Source of the DNA: an uncultured Lachnospiraceae bacterium
GTDB lineage: Bacteria > Bacillota > Clostridia > Lachnospirales > Lachnospiraceae
Length of the DNA stretch: 64,000 bases
Direction: 5' to 3'
Assembly (NCBI GenBank): GCA_949878435.1
Contig: CATLAK010000002.1
Location: 186,001 to 250,000, forward strand
Part shown: piece by piece, positions 58,830 to 64,000 of the stretch
Layout: every line of letters begins with the position of its first letter
Position numbering within the stretch: the first letter of the stretch is position 1
Notes under the pieces: model-generated
What the model saw: the letters and a program-made list of their open reading frames with translations, nothing else
Database searches by the model: none
What the model was told of the DNA's origin: nothing
Program-made: the position numbers and the translations under genes

Positions 58830-59270
58830 ATGGCAAGATTTATATACAGGATGCAGAGTATTCTGGATATTAAGGAAAAGATGGAAGAACAGGCAAAGAT
58901 GGAATTTGCCGCTGCCAGAATGCATTTAGACGAAGAGGAAGAAAAGCTGCAGATCTTAAATGACAGGAAGGCAGCTTATGAAAATAAAGGCAGGGAGCTT
59001 CGTAAGGACAGCCTAAAGGTAAGAGAGATTCTTGAAAATCGGGAAGCGATTACCCGTATGGAAGAGTTCATTGCCTATCAGATGCATCAAGTAGAGCTTG
59101 CCGCTGCTCGTCTTGAAGATGCAAGATATAAACTGAAGGTTGCAAGACAGGAGAGCAAAACCCAGGAAAAGCTCAAGGAAAAAGCGTTTGACGCATTCAT
59201 GCGGGAGGAAAATGCAAGGGAAGCAAAGGAAGTGGATGAACTTACAAGTTATACCCACGGACGGAAATAG
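58830..59270 (+). CDS. fliJ: Flagellar export protein FliJ
   Basis: 146 residues, almost entirely coiled coil (MQSILDIKEKMEEQAKMEFA, then LHEDEEEKLQILN-like heptads). The starting RFIYRMQSILDIKEKMEEQA is the common FliJ N-terminus. Acts as the central stalk of the export ATPase. Coupled to fliI. Confidence 0.9.
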   Translation: MARFIYRMQSILDIKEKMEEQAKMEFAAARMHLDEEEEKLQILNDRKAAYENKGRELRKDSLKVREILENREAITRMEEFIAYQMHQVELAAARLEDARYKLKVARQESKTQEKLKEKAFDAFMREENAREAKEVDELTSYTHGRK

Positions 59271-59289
59271 GAAAGAGTGGAAGTAAAGT

Positions 59290-60171
59290 ATGCCGATAGA
59301 TAACGACTTAACGCCCAAGGATGCAAAGTTAGAACAGCAGCGTCTGAAGGAAGAAAAGAAAAAACTGAAAAGTGAGCAGAAGGCGCAGCGTAAGGCTGCA
59401 AAAGCAAGGGCAAAGGAGATTGCCAGCCAGGAAGCAGATCTGATGGAGGAAGAAGAATCAGGCAGCGGTTCCGTTTTTTTAGTCACATTTATCATTGTGC
59501 TGGTCTGGATTGCCATTTTATGCCTGATCGTCAAGCTGGATTTCGGCGGCTTTGGGAGTAATATCCTTACCCCGGTCTTGAAGGATGTGCCAGTCTTAAA
59601 TCTGATCCTTCCAAGCAACAAGGAGGTTGTGGTGCAGGAGGGAGAAAGTGAAGTCTATGGAGGATACGATAATCTTCGCGACGCTGTGGACTATATCAAA
59701 GAATTAGAGCTTGAACTAGAGCGCGCCCAGTCTGCACAGACGGACAGCTCAGATGAAGTGGCGCAGCTAAAGGCGGAAGTAGAACGTCTTAAGACTTTCG
59801 AGGACAGCCAGGTAGATTTCCAGAAGCTTAAGACGGAATTTTACGAGGAAGTAATCTATGCGGATAAGGGACCTGGAATAGAGGAATACAGGAAATACTA
59901 TGAAGAAATGGATCCCGCGACCGCAGAGTATTTGTATAAACAGGTAGTCATACAGATGGAGGAAAGCCAGGAAATTCTGGATTATGCCAAGGCATATTCA
60001 GAAATGAAGCCCAAGGAGGCTGCTGCTATTTTTGAAGAAATGACAGATAATCTGAATCTGGCAGCACGGATACTGGGTGTAATGGAAGCAGATGAAAGAG
60101 GCAAGATTTTGGGCGTTATGGACCCGGAAATTGCCGCACGGATTACCAAGATCATGGATCCCGAATCTTAA
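59290..60171 (+). CDS. MotE-like / MgtE-N domain flagellar operon protein
   Basis: 293 residues. A Lys-rich N-terminal cytoplasmic segment, one membrane helix (VFLVTFIIVLVWIAILCLIV, about 57-76), a coiled coil (DYIKELELELERAQSAQTDS on), and a C-terminal repeat-like domain (MDPATAEYLYKQ, KPKEAAAIFEEMTDNLNLAA, GVMDPEIAARITKIMDPES) of the MgtE N-terminal type. MotE chaperones, which stabilise the stator assembly factor in other bacteria, have this layout. Its place between fliJ and fliK supports a flagellar role. The exact function here is inference. Confidence 0.78.
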   Translation: MPIDNDLTPKDAKLEQQRLKEEKKKLKSEQKAQRKAAKARAKEIASQEADLMEEEESGSGSVFLVTFIIVLVWIAILCLIVKLDFGGFGSNILTPVLKDVPVLNLILPSNKEVVVQEGESEVYGGYDNLRDAVDYIKELELELERAQSAQTDSSDEVAQLKAEVERLKTFEDSQVDFQKLKTEFYEEVIYADKGPGIEEYRKYYEEMDPATAEYLYKQVVIQMEESQEILDYAKAYSEMKPKEAAAIFEEMTDNLNLAARILGVMEADERGKILGVMDPEIAARITKIMDPES

Positions 60172-60250
60172 GAAATCTGCGCCTTAAACCGATATAAAAG
60201 ATGTACCTTGAAAAAGAGTCTTAACGACTTATAAAGAAGGAGGAATGTGA

Positions 60251-61687
60251 ATGACGAGTGCACCTGTAAAGGATGTGAGTTCCCTGATGAATTTTATCGG
60301 AGGGAAAAATCTCACCAAAACAGGCGGTACAGCCCAGACGGGCAGCTTTGGGGATGTGATGAGCAGAACCCAGAACGGCAGTTCCGACAGTCAGAATCAG
60401 GCTGTGTCAGGGAAAGATGTAAAGAAGACCCCGGCAGTGGATTCTGTCAGGAATCCTAAGACAGAAGTCAGACCGAAGGAAGAAGCCGTAAAACCGACGG
60501 ATGATGTCAAGGCAGAGCAGATCACCGAGGAGCAGAACACAGCGATTGAAGAAGCAGGAAAGGAAGTAATTGAGAAAATCGCAGAAGAACTTGAGGTTTC
60601 ACCGGAAGAAGTGGAACAGGCGATGGAAGTACTTGGACTTTCGATATATGCGCTCTTTGATCCCACGCAGTTAAGACAGCTAGTCTTAGAGCTGCAGGAT
60701 GTGCAGGATCCATCCATGCTTCTTACAGATGAAACGCTTTTTACAAAGCTGCAGAATGTGCTTAACATGGCAGTAGAAGTAAAAGCAGATCTTGCCGGTG
60801 AACTTGGAATGAGTCCGGAGGAACTGAAAGCATTGGTTGAGGAGCTGCAAAACAGCGCAAAGGAACCTGCTGTTATGGAAGAAGAAGTTCTTGGCAGCAT
60901 GGCTGAAGATGTGCAGGAACCAGAACTGACAGAGGAGTCTCCCAAGATTACGGTAGAAGTAAAGGCAGGAGATGAAACCGTCAGACTATCAACCGATGAA
61001 AAGGGTAATGTTACAGGTCAGACAGAAGTCGTACCGTCAGAATCAAAGGAAAATGCTACAAAGGACTATGCCGATGGGCATGAGTACAAAGGAAATGAAA
61101 ACAGTCAGAAAGAGTCAGAAGGTAAGCTGCAGGCAGATAGCATGCAGGTAGACGCGCTGCTCCAGAATAGGACGCAGACAGCGGAAGTATCTTTTGAACA
61201 GACAGCAGCAGTTTTCAGCGAACAGACAAGGGAAATTATGGATCAGATCATGGACTATATGAAGATTCAGTTAAAACCCGGTATGGATCAGCTTGAAATG
61301 CAGCTGCACCCAGAAAGCCTTGGAACCGTACATATCCAGCTTTTATCTAAAGGCGGCGAAGTTACAGCCCAGTTCCAGGTACAGAATGAGACTGTAAAGG
61401 CAGCCATTGAAAGTCAGATAACAACGCTTCAAGAAAGTCTGAAGGAACAAGGCATTAAAGTTGAAGCGGTTCAGGTCACTGTTGAGAACCATGGGTTTGA
61501 GAGCAATCTCTGGCAGGGACAGGGAAGAGAGGAAAACGCATCTTCTCGCAACCAAAACAGAAAGTCCCCAAGAAGAATCAACTTGAATGAGTTAGACGGC
61601 ACATTCGAGGAGACGGCAGACGAAGGAGAACTTCTCGCAGCCAAAATGATGAAAGCCAATGGAAACACGGTAGATTACACCGCATAA
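60251..61687 (+). CDS. fliK: Flagellar hook-length control protein FliK
   Basis: 478 residues. A long low-complexity N-terminal part rich in Glu, Lys and Val with repeated helical blocks (EVSPEEVEQAMEVLGLSIYA; GMSPEELKALVEELQNSAKE), then the conserved C-terminal switch domain: LKPGMDQLEMQLHPESLGTV, HIQLLSKGGEVTAQFQVQNE, LQESLKEQGIKVEAVQVTVE. Measures hook length and switches export from hook to filament. Position before flgD and flgE is canonical. Confidence 0.9.
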   Translation: MTSAPVKDVSSLMNFIGGKNLTKTGGTAQTGSFGDVMSRTQNGSSDSQNQAVSGKDVKKTPAVDSVRNPKTEVRPKEEAVKPTDDVKAEQITEEQNTAIEEAGKEVIEKIAEELEVSPEEVEQAMEVLGLSIYALFDPTQLRQLVLELQDVQDPSMLLTDETLFTKLQNVLNMAVEVKADLAGELGMSPEELKALVEELQNSAKEPAVMEEEVLGSMAEDVQEPELTEESPKITVEVKAGDETVRLSTDEKGNVTGQTEVVPSESKENATKDYADGHEYKGNENSQKESEGKLQADSMQVDALLQNRTQTAEVSFEQTAAVFSEQTREIMDQIMDYMKIQLKPGMDQLEMQLHPESLGTVHIQLLSKGGEVTAQFQVQNETVKAAIESQITTLQESLKEQGIKVEAVQVTVENHGFESNLWQGQGREENASSRNQNRKSPRRINLNELDGTFEETADEGELLAAKMMKANGNTVDYTA

Positions 61688-61718
61688 AGTACCTGATAAG
61701 GTGCAGAAAGGAGTCAAT

Positions 61719-62438
61719 ATGGCAGTATCAGCAGTAGTTAAAGATGGTCAGATTGAAGAGACACAATCTGAGAGTTCAGTCAAGAAAGCGGCGTCTAAGA
61801 CAGGGATGGATAAAGATGCATTTTTGCAGCTGTTAGTGGCACAGATGAAATATCAGGATCCCTTGGAGCCTACTTCCAATACGGAATATATTTCACAGTA
61901 TGCAACTTTCTCTCAGGTAGAGCAGATGCAGAACATGGCAGCAACAATGGAACTTACCAGAGCATCCTCCATGGTCGGCAAGCTGGTAGCAGTGGAAACC
62001 ACGGATAAGTCAGGGGATGTAAAGCAGCTCCAGGGTATGGTGCAGTATGTTACTTACGAAAACGGAAAGGCATACGTGTCCATAGAAGGAAATCTGTATT
62101 CAGCAGATGATGTGACGGCAGTGATTGACCAGACATATCAGACAGCATTTGATTTAGCTGTAGCATTTGTAACAGCGCTTGATAAACTTCCGAGAGTGGA
62201 GAGACTTACGATCGCTGACAAGGAGAGCGTTGATGCACTCCAGAAGGGATTCAATGAAATGACTGCTTATCAACAGTCCTTTATCAGTGATGAATATATC
62301 GAAAAGCTGCAGAAATATGTTGCAAAGATGGCAGAACTGGTAGAAATGGAAGAATCGAACAAGGGCGACACAGACACAGATGGAACCGAAGGCGACGGTG
62401 ATAAAGAACCTACAGAGCCGGTAGAACCGACGGAGTAA
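61719..62438 (+). CDS. flgD: Flagellar hook assembly (hook capping) protein FlgD
   Basis: 239 residues from the ATG at 61719 with AAAGGAG upstream. The conserved block is MDKDAFLQLLVAQMKYQDPL followed by EPTSNTEYISQYATFSQVEQ. The rest is divergent: the usual FlgD Tudor/FnIII region is replaced by a short beta segment and a helical tail ending in an acidic Asp/Glu/Thr/Pro-rich run. Caps the growing hook. Confidence 0.93.
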   Translation: MAVSAVVKDGQIEETQSESSVKKAASKTGMDKDAFLQLLVAQMKYQDPLEPTSNTEYISQYATFSQVEQMQNMAATMELTRASSMVGKLVAVETTDKSGDVKQLQGMVQYVTYENGKAYVSIEGNLYSADDVTAVIDQTYQTAFDLAVAFVTALDKLPRVERLTIADKESVDALQKGFNEMTAYQQSFISDEYIEKLQKYVAKMAELVEMEESNKGDTDTDGTEGDGDKEPTEPVEPTE

Positions 62439-62484
62439 GTGTTAAGCGCAGGATGCATGGTTGCTACTCAAGGAGGAGAGGAAT

Positions 62485-62883
62485 ATGAAGATTCAAAATA
62501 GCGGATTCCTTTCAATTGAACAGTTACAAGATCAATACTTAAACCAGAATAAGAGCGCAGCATCAAATAAGACCCCGGAGGGAAAGTCATTTCTGGATAT
62601 TCTGGAAAGCAGCCGGGAAAAGACTGTAGAAGAGGTGAAATTTTCCAAACATGCCGCAGGAAGATTGGCAGACCGGAACATTGAACTAACGAGCAGTCAG
62701 ATGGAACGCTTGCAGGAAGGCGCGCAAAGAGCGCAGATGAAAGGAATTAAAGAATCGCTGGTGCTTGTGGATCAGCTGGCATTTATCGTAAATATTCCAA
62801 ACAATACGGTAGTGACGGCAATGAACCAGCAGGATGCAGCAGAGAACATTTTTACAAATATTGATGGAGCCGTAATTATTTAG
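62485..62883 (+). CDS. Flagellar operon protein, TIGR02530-like
   Basis: 132 residues from the ATG at 62485 with AAGGAGG at 62471-62477. Conserved core FSKHAAGRLADRNIELTSSQ, MKGIKESLVLVDQLAFIVNI and VTAMNQQDAAENIFTNIDGA. This is the small protein found between flgD and flgE in many Firmicutes, usually annotated as putative flagellar operon protein. Role unclear, perhaps a hook-assembly chaperone. Confidence 0.88.
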   Translation: MKIQNSGFLSIEQLQDQYLNQNKSAASNKTPEGKSFLDILESSREKTVEEVKFSKHAAGRLADRNIELTSSQMERLQEGAQRAQMKGIKESLVLVDQLAFIVNIPNNTVVTAMNQQDAAENIFTNIDGAVII

Positions 62884-62961
62884 CCGGACCTTATGGAGGC
62901 TATAGATTCCTGAATGACAGAAGGAATACGGCGGCTATGAGCTTAAGGAGGTCATTTCATT

Positions 62962-64000
62962 ATGATGAGATCATTATTTTCTGGTGTGGCAGGTCTTAAG
63001 ACACACCAGATAAGGATGGATGTTATCGGTAATAACATCGCTAACGTAAACACAACAGCATACAAATCACAGTCTATGACATTCAGCGATCTGATGTATC
63101 AGACGACCCAGGCAGCTTCCGGTGCCAATGCAACCACAGGCGTGGGCGGTATCAATGCAAGACAGATCGGTTTAGGTTCTAAGACAGCAGCAATCAAAAC
63201 GGCAATTTCTGGTCAGGGTTCCGCACAGAGCACCAATGATCCCTTTGACATCATGATCAACGGTGATGCATTTTTCGTTGTAAGCAATGGTTCAGAGAAC
63301 TTCTTTACAAGAGATGGTTCCTTCTACATTGACGGTAAAGGAAATCTTGCAATGACCAGCACGGGGTACAATGTGATGGGGTGGCAGGTGGATCCGGCAG
63401 ACCCGGGAAACATTAAGAAAGACACAGTTACACCGCTGCGTATCATGACGGAAGATAACATGACATATCCGCCAGAGGCAACTACGCAGGCAACAATCAG
63501 TGGTATCGTGGATAAGTATGATCCTGATGTAAATGGTGCTGACGGGCGAGTAATGAATCTTGAGGTTTATGATAATCAGGGATATGTATATACGGTAAGA
63601 CTGAGTGTGCACAGCATCAACGGAGATGCAGGACAGTTCTACGTGAAATTGGATGATATAAAGGACTCTGAGGGTAAGTCTATTATGGATCGTCAAGTGA
63701 CAGGCGCTACAGCAGGTACTACAGTGAAAGATTTAGTTAAACTGAATCCTGATGATGCAGGAAATGCAGGCTCTGTAAGTGGTGTTCCAGTGGCAGGCGG
63801 CGGGACTACAACAGTACTCAATGCTGCTACATTGAATTATGTAAGCGGAAAAGGTACCTTTGAAAATGTTGGCGGAGTATCAGGAACAGTGGGAGATGCG
63901 TCAATTAAGTTGAGTTTTGGTGGAATTGCTAACTTCCCGGATGAAATTGAACTTGATTTTTCGGCATCTTATAACTACAATAAAAACGGTACATCTACAA
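62962..64000 (+). CDS. flgE: Flagellar hook protein FlgE, 3' end beyond the window
   Basis: The frame opens at ATG 62962 (or 62965), with AAGGAGG at 62945-62951, and stays open to the last base, giving about 346 residues. N-terminus MRSLFSGVAGLKTHQIRMDV then GNNIANVNTTAYKSQSMTFS is the hook/rod D0 motif; SNDPFDIMINGDAFFVVSN and FFTRDGSFYIDGKGNLAMTS follow, as in FlgE and FlgF/FlgG. Position after flgD and the insertion-bearing middle domain favour FlgE, the hook subunit. The C-terminus is not visible. Confidence 0.92.
   Translation, partial: MMRSLFSGVAGLKTHQIRMDVIGNNIANVNTTAYKSQSMTFSDLMYQTTQAASGANATTGVGGINARQIGLGSKTAAIKTAISGQGSAQSTNDPFDIMINGDAFFVVSNGSENFFTRDGSFYIDGKGNLAMTSTGYNVMGWQVDPADPGNIKKDTVTPLRIMTEDNMTYPPEATTQATISGIVDKYDPDVNGADGRVMNLEVYDNQGYVYTVRLSVHSINGDAGQFYVKLDDIKDSEGKSIMDRQVTGATAGTTVKDLVKLNPDDAGNAGSVSGVPVAGGGTTTVLNAATLNYVSGKGTFENVGGVSGTVGDASIKLSFGGIANFPDEIELDFSASYNYNKNGTST

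Overview
The window looks like a chromosome segment of a flagellated, endospore-forming member of the Clostridia, most likely a Lachnospiraceae. The basis is an intact sigK, the spore protease gpr and spoIIP (sporulation), a long flagellar operon, CodY, a clade of large single-chain PurL, and two maltodextrin ABC systems that rely on an ATPase encoded elsewhere. No rRNA, tRNA, prophage, IS transposase or CRISPR array was seen.

Region by region. 1-7573 (+): end of a maltodextrin binding protein, two permeases, a secreted GH13 lipoprotein amylase, then a small unknown protein, a TetR regulator and two paralogous M14 (aspartoacylase-like) proteins, the second of which has lost its zinc site. 7615-13758: a second maltodextrin locus on the minus strand (intracellular GH13, MalG, MalF, binding lipoprotein) with a divergent LacI regulator. 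13827-17645: purL. 17821-24999: a VanRS-like two-component system, an ECF sigma / membrane protein / ABC exporter module, an XRE regulator, small unknowns and a HigBA-type toxin-antitoxin pair with a perfect palindromic operator. 25038-28847: a condensation-fold acyltransferase, a zinc-ribbon membrane protein and a divergent HSL-type esterase, with two inverted-repeat elements between them. 28947-35433: dgt, dnaG, rpoD, trmK and a nucleoside kinase. 35437-37605: RNase P RNA, then a serine protease bracketed by two giant hairpin elements. 37695-44310: rpsT (-), gpr, spoIIP, lepA, hemW, sigK. 44403-51436: pilT, comM, dprA, a small protein, a prepilin peptidase and topA, a competence/pilus-flavoured block. 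51600-52385: codY. 52709-64000: flgB-flgC-fliE-fliF-fliG-fliH-fliI-fliJ-motE-like-fliK-flgD-(TIGR02530-like)-flgE, the last running off the window.

The most unusual content is a family of long fold-back elements (27573-27864, 35845-36411, 37331-37605). Each has long self-complementary arms around a core with one simple hairpin followed by one compound hairpin. Two of them share about 200 bp of core sequence but have different, privately self-complementary outer arms. Read in the core orientation, all six apical hairpin loops contain NGGA, the core of a CsrA-binding site, and the 5' arms are purine-rich. They match no class I can name and are the best candidates here for an undescribed structured RNA or hairpin mobile element. 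That functional reading is inference from sequence only.
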